DNA of 36,674 nt, taken from the NCBI GenBank assembly GCA_032718475.1, contig JAUCBJ010000971.1, forward strand, positions 12,501-49,174, given 5' to 3'. This document shows, in pieces, positions 9,539 to 19,635 of the stretch. The stretch is from Nemertoderma westbladi (Eukaryota; Xenacoelomorpha; Nemertodermatida; Nemertodermatidae). The stretch's first letter is position 1. Each line of letters opens with the position of its first letter. The notes under the pieces are model-generated. The model worked only from the letters and a program-made list of their open reading frames with translations. It was not told where the DNA came from and searched no databases. Position numbers and translations under genes: made by a program.

Positions 9539-10255
9539 TATGTTGTTACGGAAGAGGAAATAATACCGTAATGTTTAAAGAAAAAGTTAAATAAATTAAC
9601 TCAAAAAACTGTTTCTATATAAATAAATAATTAATCTACAGACCTGACCTAGCCACTGAGACAACCATAACATAAGATAACAGTGTACACAGGTAGACCA
9701 GTACGCCTAATGCATGTAATGCTGTAATCCAGAATCAACGTTATTTCCGTATGCTGTACAGCTGTGAGTACGGTACCGGACCGGTCTGCCTCTATGCTCT
9801 CACTACCGGTACCGGTAGGTATTGTACCTGTCGCGCCTGTGTTAATTAATTATTAGGACTATATTTAATTAATTATTATTTATTTATTATTTATTAATAA
9901 TTAACAAGTTAACTGGTCAAAGTTACCCCATTTCAGGATAACTTTGGCCCAAGCAGGAATTTAAAAAAAAATTCCAACAAGGAACTCAACTGCGCCATTA
10001 AGGTTATGCTAACTGAATTCACCGTGTTGGACTTATTGGTTTACCATATTGCCCCAACAGAGTCTTGCAAGTTATGTAAATGAAATTTGCGAAGGAATTT
10101 CGAAATTGGGCCGGATTACGGTACTGGACGGAGTGAATAATGGTAGGAAGAAGTAATTAATTAGGAATTACAATGTAAGAAAGAAACCATGCAAACACGC
10201 CAACATATTGTCAAAATTTTGATATTGTATGATATTATCAAAATCAGGATTTAGA
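9539..10255. other. Intergenic DNA between PAQR and the LTR element
   Basis: This is AT-rich sequence with several ACCGGTAC-type motifs at about 9770-9830 and a TTAATTAATTATT run near 9845-9900. No coding region or RNA gene is recognised. Any PAQR promoter would lie in the first few hundred bases. Confidence 0.4.
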
Positions 10256-10260
10256 CAGAA

Positions 10261-11450
10261 TGTAAAAGCTTTTGTGGGATAACTGATACGTTTGCCTTTG
10301 CTGGCCAGTTCCCCCCCGGTCGCTAGAATACTCTCAAAGGGATTTATAACTAAAATAGTGCAAGCTACCAGCTTATTGGCTGATGTGCTGTACGGAGATA
10401 TCTGGGCTCAGTTTAATCGGCCAACCAGCTTAGAGAGGTTGCCTCTGCCCTGCTGTCCGTGTCGGCCAATAGAATTTGCGTGGGCGTTGATTTCGACCTA
10501 TCCCAGAGCTACTGAACTGAATTTCCTATCTCTATGCTCATCCTCTGTGTTGAACGGGAGCTTCGTGGAATAAGGGTAGTTGGTATCCTCGTATAGTTAT
10601 TCTAGTCATATGATTCTTCATATGATTCTGTTGTTATGTTCCCATTTTTCGCCATAACACCGGCTTTTGGGAAGAACTCCAGTAAAACTGCTTAAATTAT
10701 CGAAAGTATAACTGTTACCGGCGGTCTTACCTAACTCACTTAATTTAACTGCACTAATCATATTTTTGTACTGTTATTTACCGTCAGTTATTAATTGTAT
10801 CTAGTTGTTGATGAAATATTGCCCTTTGGAGAATACGGATAAATCACCCAAATTTCCCAATTTTCTTGATACACTACAGGTTAGAGAGACGGGCTATATA
10901 TAACAATTGCGATTTATATTAATGTGGTGTGTATTGAATCTGATGTTATTTAGCAGACCCTACATGAGTCAATTGCTGCTCTCTTTATGTGTGATCAAAT
11001 ATACTGACGGTCGGCAGAATAGTGTGCATGATTGTGAGTGGTAACAAAGTATTTCCTAAAGAATACGCCTTATACTTTAATCATAAGCGGTATCGTTGCG
11101 TTTAGTATAAGTCCTAGTTCTGTTTAAATAGATAGAGCGCCACGTCCTAAAGGAACTGTTAATATTTCCCGAAAGCCAATAATATCTGTCAGAGATTAAT
11201 TATTAACGATCTATCGAATAATACAGTAGGTTTACACTGCAACCTTACACTGCAATAATAAAATTTAAGCATCCGAATTCAGCCTCCCGGGTGTAGATCC
11301 ATCGGGTGAATGATCGCGCATGGGCTGGCTTCGGCTAATGTTTTGTGTATTAGCATAAAATATTGTCGTATGCTAAAGGTGTTTTAATTAACTAAAAGAC
11401 ATATAAATTTTGGCAGGTTAAACTGCTAAAGGTCTTCAAAAGCGCGAACA
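10261..11450 (+). repeat. 5' LTR of plus-strand BEL/Pao element
   Basis: It is 1190 bp, begins TGTAAAAG and ends GCGAACA. It is repeated at 21916-23105 with offset 11655. AATAAA near 11257 could serve polyadenylation. TATA-like stretches occur at about 10690-10700 (TTAAATTAT) and 10893-10902. The decamer TAACTGTTAC at 10709-10718 is the reverse complement of the ten bases directly after the LTR. A 93-codon frame inside the LTR has no ATG start and is not taken as a gene. Confidence 0.95.
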
Positions 11451-11460
11451 GTAACAGTTA
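11451..11460 (+). other. Candidate self-complementary primer-binding site
   Basis: The ten bases abutting the LTR, GTAACAGTTA, do not start with the TGG needed to pair with a tRNA 3' CCA. They are exactly complementary to 10709-10718 inside the LTR (and 22364-22373 in the 3' LTR), with the match starting precisely at the LTR edge. A second copy of GAACAGTAACAGTTAA lies at 11514-11529 within a roughly 68-bp duplication. Confidence 0.5.
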
Positions 11461-11585
11461 ATCTTCGTATTGCAGTGTAGGCATTAAATACAGTTTAATA
11501 TTGTTCTGGTGAGAACAGTAACAGTTAACGATCTTATTGCAGTAGGCAATAAGGTTGCAAAATACCGTAGTGACCGGTAAACCTG

Positions 11586-11737
11586 AACCGGTACTTCTGT
11601 AGGTCAGTAGGCCCAACTGCCAGAACCGGTACTGCTGTAGGTCCGTAGGTCCAACTGCCAGAACCGGTACTTCTGTAGGTCTGTAGGCCCAACTGTCCTA
11701 ACCGGTACTGCTGTAGAAGTACATTAGTATTATTCGA
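11586..11737 (+). repeat. 38-bp tandem repeat in the element leader
   Basis: Four copies of a 38-bp unit starting AACCGGTACT(T/G)CTGTAGGT begin at 11586, 11624, 11662 and 11700. They lie in the untranslated leader between LTR and gag. Confidence 0.9.
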
Positions 11738-11854
11738 TCTTGATTATTGTATACCGGTAGGTCTCGATATTAAATCGGGGACGCCTGGTTTTTATTGGGA
11801 TTTTACTTAGGTCTATTTCTGTCAGTTTTATTTACTAGTAGGCTAATATTGAGC

Positions 11855-12430
11855 AGAAGGCGTGTGACCCTGCTCAGATTGTTCAGACAATTGTAGGCTG
11901 AGCTGCTGTCTGACTGTTGTTGAGTTTGGAGAGATTACGGCGTGTGTAGAGTTTGTCTGATCAAGTGCCGTTAGTAAGTTGGGGCAGCCATATGCTGTAA
12001 GGTCAATCCCCTCTTAAAGAATAAGTCGTACTACCGTGTTAGAACGCATACTAACTAACTATTTCAGAATCTGCATATACTGTAGTTTATTTAGGCTTGA
12101 TCGTAGTCTGCCAGCGTTTTAGCCTGTGTTTGTTTGTGTGGTCTGTTCAGGTACCGTAATAGTTATTACTCAGATATTTTGTAGGCTGGATTGTTGTCTA
12201 GCTATTCTTAGGCCTGAAGGGATTGCTGCGTGTGTAGAGTTTGTCTGATCAAGTGCCGTTAGTAAGTTGGGGCAGCCATATGCTGTAAGGTCAATCCCCT
12301 CTTAAATAATAAGTCGTACTACCGTGTTAGAACGCATACTAACTAACAGTTTCAGAATCTGCACATACTGTAGTTTGTTTAGGCTTGATAGTAGTCTGCC
12401 AGCGTTTGGTTTGTATTTTGTTTGAGTATT
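11855..12430 (+). repeat. About 288-bp tandem duplication in the element leader
   Basis: The block 11941-12059 is repeated at 12229-12347 almost without change (GTGTAGAGTTTGTCTGATC...GAACGCATACTAACTAAC), with weaker similarity on both sides. The period is 288 bp. The rest of the leader (to 13475) has no coding region and many GTACCGG/ACCGGTA motifs. The leader may hold packaging or regulatory structure, which is inference. Confidence 0.85.
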
Positions 12431-13475
12431 CTGTACGGGTAGCGTAATATTTATTATTCAGAGTTTACGCGATTATTCGCAACATTCATGTCCCCAAGTT
12501 TATTCCTACAGTAATTGTGCTTGTTATACATACCGTTATAGTTAAATTAACCCCGGTACTACACGGGCTGCTTGGCGTAGGACAAGACTGGTGACTTTGT
12601 GCTCTGGTCACTCCAGCAGATGCTGTGGTTCTTTTAACTGTTCAAGTATATTTAACTACTGATTATTTGTTATACCGGTACTTGTACCTAATTTAGGGTT
12701 TAGTGTACAGTGCTTTCCGAAGTAATTAGTGTAGGCAGTATATTTGTGTTGTAAAGTGGTTGATAGGCACATTCGTTAGCTCTATTAGCTTCTGGGTAGG
12801 AACAATCCGTGATACATAACGTAGTACCTATAGCGATACGGTTATAGGTCGTCAGGCGGTGGTATTTTCCTATCTGGACAGTACAGTATATTTACTACTA
12901 CTTATTATTTCAAATACCGTAGTACCCTGTCCGTTGTAATAACCAGAAATCTAACCCTTTGTTAGGCTGGTTTGTAGACTTCCTGTAAAAATTACCCTAA
13001 AAATTTCGTACGTAATATTTTTGTTGTGTTTAATTAGAGAATTAATCTCACCCGTATCGTAAGTAATTTGTAGTATTAAGTAACTTAGGTAAATTAGAAT
13101 TATCAGTTTTAGTGTCAAATAAATAGCACTTCACTGAGAGCGTACAGCTTCTGTGTAGTGACTCCCCCAGAAGTGATAACATTTGTTTCAAATATTGACA
13201 AAACCCTTTTAAACGGGTATATAAATATTATAAATCAACTCAAACGATTTATAAATAGTAGGCCTGTCATACAACAACTATATATATCTGTGCTAAATTT
13301 ATATACCGGTACTCTGTGACAAACCTAGTTTACAATACTTATATATATTATAAGTGCATACCGGTATTCTAATATACTGCAATAAATTACCGGTACTAGG
13401 CCAGCGGTCATACTGAATTACTAGACTTGCTTTAACTGTAACTATAGCAGTAAGCCTTCAACTGTATAGCTAAAC

Positions 13476-14219
13476 ATGTCTGACACTCAGCAAAACCTGT
13501 CAGACAGTCTGATCGATACAACTATCTGTGACTCAGATAGGAGTGTGGAGCGATTAAGAAAGGAGTTCAGCTCACCTCCTACTGCAAAAAAGGTCATCCC
13601 TCCAGTAGTATCAGACCCTAGGCTAATCCACCATAGGTCCATCATAGGCACTCGGGCACAGGTAAAACGGAACCAAGAGGCAGTTGTCCCATCGCAGCAA
13701 CATCTTGGTCAAGAACCTACTTCCCAGCGACCCGATAGCTCCAGCAGTTCGGATACTGTAGAGCTAACCCCCGAACATGGAGTGCAGATGGCTGATACAG
13801 TCTACTCGGACCCCCTTCTTACCCTTCCTGCTGCAGTGCTAACTACTATATTCATTGCGGTGGAGGAACATCAAGCCGACCGGGCGAAGAATAAGCGAGC
13901 GACCCAAGATAATTATGCGGGATACGCCAGGGAAGAATTGATGTCTATTGTCGAGTCACAATGGAACTTTCCCGGACTCGGACTCCCGTTGGATCTGTCC
14001 GAGGCTACTTGGGAAGATATACACAGGATGGGAGTGGCTAAAGATACAATGGATCCAGCTGTTTGGAAGAGGTCGGCAGCAGGATATGTGCAGGGATTCT
14101 TCGGCTCCTTGGAGCGATTGGAAGAACAACTGTTTCGACAACTTCAAGGACCTCAAGAGCAGGAAGAGCTGCTATACCAAGTACACCCTACGCATTCGAC
14201 TAATCCTCTCAGCCTTTGA
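13476..14219 (+). CDS. Gag N-terminal ORF of plus-strand BEL/Pao element (247 aa)
   Basis: It starts MSDTQQNLSDSLIDT with ATG in good context (AAACATGTC) and ends at TGA 14217-14219. It is a polar N-terminal region rich in S, T, Q and P, followed from about residue 110 by a more structured stretch (LPAAVLTTIFIAVEEHQADR, ELMSIVESQWNFPGL, DMDPAVWKR-like, GYVQGFFGSLERLEEQ). It overlaps the next ORF, which is in the +1 frame. The last sense codon and stop are CTT TGA, a known +1-shift-prone pair. I infer that it is the N-terminus of the Gag polyprotein rather than a stand-alone protein. Confidence 0.8.
   Translation: MSDTQQNLSDSLIDTTICDSDRSVERLRKEFSSPPTAKKVIPPVVSDPRLIHHRSIIGTRAQVKRNQEAVVPSQQHLGQEPTSQRPDSSSSSDTVELTPEHGVQMADTVYSDPLLTLPAAVLTTIFIAVEEHQADRAKNKRATQDNYAGYAREELMSIVESQWNFPGLGLPLDLSEATWEDIHRMGVAKDTMDPAVWKRSAAGYVQGFFGSLERLEEQLFRQLQGPQEQEELLYQVHPTHSTNPLSL
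14214..14219 (+). promoter_or_regulatory. Candidate +1 programmed frameshift site CTT TGA
   Basis: The first gag frame ends CTC AGC CTT TGA G. Slipping +1 on CTT gives GAG GAA ACT and continues in the long frame (EETSKRRQDM). CTTTGA is the slip site of bacterial prfB, and eukaryotic antizyme uses the similar TCC TGA. A shift elsewhere in the 270-base overlap cannot be excluded. Confidence 0.5.
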
Positions 14220-17200
14220 GGAAACTTCCAAAAGAAGACAGGACATGTCGCTGCAGGTTGCTGTCAAAACTTGGTTACATCGGGTAGATCTCAAAGTACA
14301 GGAAACGGCCCAGTGGAAATCCCAGCTGGCTGAGAGATCAACCTATGAAGAACCAACTGATGTCACCCTTTCTCAAGCGGAAAGCGAAGAGACCGCCGAG
14401 AAACTGCGAACTAGAGACGCTATCGACATTTATTTGTCCGACTATCAGCGATTCCTAGGAGACGAAGAGTTGAGGAGACGGCTGTCTGGACTTTCCCCTA
14501 ATAGTGAAGGAACCAAGCTTGTGTTGGACTCAATCGATGCCGAAATGTTAGCTGCAAACCAAGCTGAATGTGATGAAAAACTCCGCCTCACTAGAGTCCG
14601 AGAAGAACAAATAAAGAAAAGAAGGATAGAGGAACAAAAGGCGGCGGCTATGGCAGAAGCAGAAGTAGAAAGAAAGGCAGCGGCGGCAGATGCAAAAGCA
14701 GCAAAGGCAGTGGCAGAAGCAGAACGGAGAGCCTCTGAGCAGACTACCCAACTGGAGTTGGAAAATCTGCAAGAGACACAAGACAGTATAAATAAACAGT
14801 TTACTGCTAATCAAATGCAGATGATGAGAAAATCTACTCCCAAGCGCCAGGGATACACATCCTCGGAGGAAGGTGAGACCACCGATCCTGAAGGCGGAGG
14901 AAATAGATCTCATCTAAGTAGGCGTAGAAAAACATCTTACCGTCGCAAATTGCCTGATTTGCCCCCAGCTGTTAAAAGACAGCTAACTAGCACAGACTTA
15001 GGTAGTGCAGAACCCATAGAACAATTTATCCAGGTCAAAAGACTCCCTACTATAGTCGATGAACCTGAAATAATTAGGCCTGTTGTTCCCAAAGTCACTT
15101 CTGTGCTAGAGACCCCTGCACTTCCAGAGCTTAACTCTAAATTCCCTTTACATAGTACTACACTGCCTGTACCCGGTGGAACAGTCCAAGAGAATACCCC
15201 TGTCCAGATAGCAGAGAGAGAAATCAATAATTTGTCTCCCGTCGTCCCGCGTCAGCCCGCTACTATGTTGGCGACTCCCGCTTCGGCGGTTGAGTGGGTG
15301 GAAGAGGGACGGCGGGGGATGAATCTCCTGCTGGGACAGATGCAGGAGACTGTCCACCAACTTAAGGGAACAGTGAGGGAAAGTAGAGCAGAGTTGCAAG
15401 AAGTGCAGCAAAGTATCGCGCTAGAACGCGACAAATTAGTCAATATACAAAAGGGCATACCAATACCCCCTGTAACATTGTGTCAACCTGTTAGGTCTGA
15501 AGTATTACATGCGCAAGGTGTGGAGCCTACACGCATCTATACTGCTAGTGAAGTAGAAACTCCTATAGCAAACCCTATTAAGGGTGATTATAGACCTGTT
15601 ATTAATGATATTCCCTATAGACCTGATAATAATCCAAGGAATTTATATACCGATAATTCGATATTAAATAACACGATGGCCCAAGAAAGCTTTACGCGTC
15701 AGATGGCTAGAACAGAAGCCCGCCAAGCGGTCAAAGTGGGAGAGATCGTCAAATTCAATGGAGATGAGATGAAATGGTTACCTTTCAACGAATATTACAA
15801 AGATAGCATACAGAACTCTGTACTATCTAACGGAGAGAAACTTAGATTCCTCATCAAGTGCTTGGAAGGACCTCCCAAGTTAATGGCGTTAAAGTTTATT
15901 GGACATCCAGATGGATTAAGACAAGTTTGGGATACATTAAACATCAGGTATGGTAACAAGGATAACATAGCTAAGTATTTGTATGCAAAATTAGTAGCCC
16001 CCCGAAACTTCCTTAGTAGCGGGATTATAGAGTTTTCCGATGAGATTCAGGAGATCTGTAGACAATTGGACTGGTTGGGTAAGTCTCATGAATATCAGAG
16101 TTCCATGGTTATTGGAGCAGTAGTCTCTACTTTACCAAAGGGTGGAGTATGTACACGCTGGGACAAGAAAGTGTTGTACATGAATGAACAACAACGACGA
16201 AGTCCTACCATGGCTGATCTCATGTCCTTCTTAGATAGTGAAGTAAAATTACAACTCATAAGGCAGTCCAGAGAGAAAACATCGGAAAATAAGGTAAGTG
16301 AGAAACCCGTTTCTAGGAGAAGGATAATACCAGTGTGTTACACTGACGACGGAGAAAGCCAAGCTTCCCAAGAAGAGGACAGCGGGAAAGATACAGACCG
16401 ATCTTATTATGTTGACAAAACCTCAAAGGACGTAAGTAAATATAAGGCTCGAACCAACAATAGGAGAGAACAGATTGCTAAGACCCCTCCTCAGTCTCCT
16501 AGTAGAATGCGCGGAAGAAAGCCCGAAGAAAGAACGAGAGTGCATCAGACTACCCAAGGTAAAATAAGTAACATAAAACCTAAATGTGCGCTGTGCGACG
16601 GGCCCCACCGTTTGAGTGCGTGTGCTGAATTTCTAAAGAAATCCCCTGTAGACAGACGTACAGTCCTGTGGAATAAGCGGTTATGCTATAATTGCCTCAG
16701 ATCAGGACACCAACGGCAAACCTGTTACTCCGACGTAAAGTGTGCAAAGTGTGGCGCGAAACATCACATCTTGTTACACAGTGAGTTCGAACGAGACAAC
16801 CCGAGTCAGGTAAGTGAGCCCGAACTACATGTCCAATTCAGTGATGTGAACGACACTGACCAAGGTTCTGAGTGGGAAGGATTCTATACAGACGAATTCT
16901 CCGATGCCAACGAATCCTGTTATCTAATAAATACCACAGTGTATCGAGCACTTACGGATGAAAAGGACACTGACGAGTTTACTCCAACTCCTTTTGACAA
17001 ACAACCATCTTGGAAAGTTCCAACTTCCAACATAGGAATAAGAGAATTTCCTGTAGTGCAAGTTCGAGTTCATGGTCTTAACAAAAGTTACATAGTGAAC
17101 GCCCTCCTTGACTCCGGCAGTACAGGAACATTCATCGATCAAGAACTAGCCGAAGATATCTTTGCTGGACAACCCAAGTTCCGGACTAAATTGAATATGT

Positions 17201-17592
17201 CAGGAATTATGCAGGTTTGGAAATCTACCCTAACTGCAGACTACTATGTAGGTGCGTTGTCCACCCCCCAGGATAAATTAGGAGCACAAAGTATAAGGTC
17301 AGTAAAAATGGTGGCTATAAAGAACTTCGCTACTACCCAAGCAGACCTTTATAATTGGGACGAGGATGAGAGCATCCAACATCTTAAGATACCTCGATTC
17401 CAGACAGATTATCCTGGAGTGCAAATACTCATCGGCCAAAACGCGCATGAAGCGCTCGAGACATTGGAGAAACGGCCTGCTCAACCGCAGCCACTGCAAA
17501 CCTATGCGGTAAGAACTAGAGTAGGTTGGTACTTCACTGGCCCTTCCCGTAGAACTCTCAAAGAGAGATTACCTCAACAACAGGTATACTAA
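14217..17592 (+). CDS. Gag-protease polyprotein of plus-strand BEL/Pao element
   Basis: This long frame is read after the +1 shift. An open overlap upstream begins at 13948 but is judged non-native. In order: a highly charged coiled coil rich in E, K and A (about 14570-14800); a linker; a BEL/Pao Gag domain (about 15700-16270, with IVKFNGDEMKWLPFNEYYKD, FLIKCLEGPPKLMAL and a long helical region); a nucleocapsid with CALCDGPHRLSAC (16585), CYNCLRSGHQRQTC (16684) and CAKCGAKHHILLH (16741); then a retropepsin-like aspartic protease with LLDSGST, the catalytic Asp codon at 17110-17112. The end ILIGQNAHEALE...TRVGWYFTGP is the usual bridge to reverse transcriptase, but the frame stops at TAA 17590-17592. 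Gag and protease look intact. Confidence 0.9.
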
Positions 17593-18015
17593 GTAAAGGA
17601 ATGGGAAGTGGAGAGCAGTGATGTAGACGATCCAACTGAGGGAACACCATACTCCTCAGATAATGACGATATTAACTCCAATATAGATCAATGGAGACAT
17701 TGCCTTGGGACGATTAATCCAGCCGACATCGTTTCCAGAGGAGCAACTCCTCAAGAACTAATAGATACTCCAGGCTGGTTAGGTGGATCCGACTTCTTAA
17801 GTAAAGAAGAAGAAGAATGGCCTCCTCATCTTACCCCGGCGGAGATTAGACAGGCCAAGGGAGCGGAGAAAGTAACACAACAACTCAATCGCCCAGCTGG
17901 TCGTTTATGTTTACTGGAAAGAGACCGAAAACTGTCCGGAAACTATGGAAGGCAAGATACTCTTCCTACGACCACTTCCCTAATCCGACAAATATCTAGG
18001 GACTCTATAACGTAA
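17593..18015 (+). pseudogene. Pol remnant: RT/RNase H and integrase core deleted
   Basis: It is in the same frame as the gag-protease ORF, separated only by one TAA. The peptide VKEWEVESSDVDD resembles the RT N-terminus of BEL/Pao Pol. It jumps to DQWRHCLGTINPADIVSRG (17694 on) and GWLGGSDFLSKEEEEWP, the linker after RNase H, then after HLTPAEIRQAKGAE jumps to LNRPAGRLCLLE, which looks like the integrase C-terminal end. Two separate internal deletions best explain this. No YxDD, RNase H or DDE residues remain. Confidence 0.8.
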
Positions 18016-19635
18016 TAACATATGGAGTGGGCGTGTGGCTATATCATTTTATATTTGTTTTTATTTTATATTTATGTATGTATTATTATGTAATTTTATT
18101 ATAATCGTTTTCTTTAATTTTATTTAGTAAAATGTTATTTTAGAATATTTAGTAGATTAGTGCAATATATTAGTGTTTATTACGTACATAATTACTTATA
18201 ATATATATTTAGTGCGACGGCAAGAAGTAATTATTTTCTCTTTCCTTACTGTCCGTATTATATTATAAATGCGAGACTATAGTAAGATGACATGTCAGTA
18301 CTTCTTAAAGTACAATAAAGCCACTACTATATTCAAGTATTATTGGTAGGCAGAGTATTAGGAATGCAAAGTTCAGATCCTCGTGTCTCGGCTAAACCAA
18401 GCTCTGGGTAGACCTTGGAAACGACTTGCCTCTTCACACTGACATTGCTTCGTGCGATATTGCTCTTCTACCTTATAACAAATAATACATATAGTAGCGT
18501 GATGTCCCTCTAACAGTAGCGTAAATCGCAAATAAATCTGTTAAACTTTTGACCTTCTGTAATTCTAGTCGATTAAGATATCGTGGCACCCACCGATATA
18601 CTTGAAAGACAAATTCTAGAATCAGTGGTTAACGTCTCCAGACAAGTTCTGGAATAAATCGGTGCCCATCCTAAATATTAATTTAATATTTATTAAAATC
18701 TGTAAAATCCCGATCCTTTAAAATTTCTAGTCAATTAAGATATCGCAGTATTTACCGATATTCTTAGAAGGACTATTTTATAGAATTAAGGATCCTAAGT
18801 TCCCAGATATGCTCTGGAATAAAATTTGTGTCAATTTAACATCAAATAATAAATTCAAGGGAATAAATTTAAATTCATATTCAAATGAATTTCATAAATT
18901 GTCATTTTGTGCAATTTATAACCTTCCCAAAATTCCAGTAATTAATAGATCATGGGAGCGGAGATTCATATTGAGTGTACTAGAGTGTGAGAATCTCCAA
19001 CATATAGTCAATATCCGATAAAATTTATAAAATCATGCATAAAGAGGATATTGACAATTAAAGAATTACTATTAAATAACATCCCAGATCTGTATGCATG
19101 AGAATTACCCTAATTCTACCGCTAGTTTTCCATAATGTCACCATGGCAACACCCCCGCTAGAATTAGAAGCAAGTTAAAGGAACAATAAAAAGCTTGCCC
19201 CATTGCATAGCATAGGAGTATACATAGCGCGCTATTAGTATCCAAGGATACATAGTAATAACGTGACATTCTGGAAGACACTGACTAACGTACAAATGGC
19301 ATGCATGTGTGCAGTAAGTAATGATTGTATGGAATTTGTGCGTTTATAGGTGAATGTTACTACTAAAGTGTGTTTACAGTAGCTAATCGCAATTGTAAAG
19401 TAGCCCTAACTCTACCGAGATAACCTCAAGTGGATTCAAGCCTTTGGGACGGACAGTGGTGGGACTTGTGCCGGTTATCATTGTCGTGCTGTTGCTACAT
19501 GTTGGCGTAAACACTGCGACAACGGTACATCGGCGCTGAGAAACCCACTGTCCGGGGGCAAAGCCTAGTAGGCAGCGACGCCCGCTTGCCTAAAATATTA
19601 ACTCATATTGATATTAATAAACTCAGATAACAGAT
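18016..19635 (+). other. Non-coding spacer before ORF3 with a 165-bp duplication
   Basis: There is no coding region of note. AATAAA at 18314-18319 may end the gag-pol transcript. The blocks 18563-18658 and 18725-18823 are diverged copies (TTCTAGTC.ATTAAGATATCG ... TCTGGAATAAA), 162-165 bp apart. Just before ORF3, TATTAAC (about 19597-19603) resembles a branch point and is followed by CAG at 19623-19625 and 19631-19633. A spliced subgenomic mRNA for ORF3 is therefore conceivable. Confidence 0.6.

Noticed and set aside
10292-10573. 93-codon frame present identically in both LTRs (also 21947-22228)
   Set aside because: It has no ATG start, and its identity between copies follows from the LTRs being copies of each other; nothing suggests a protein.
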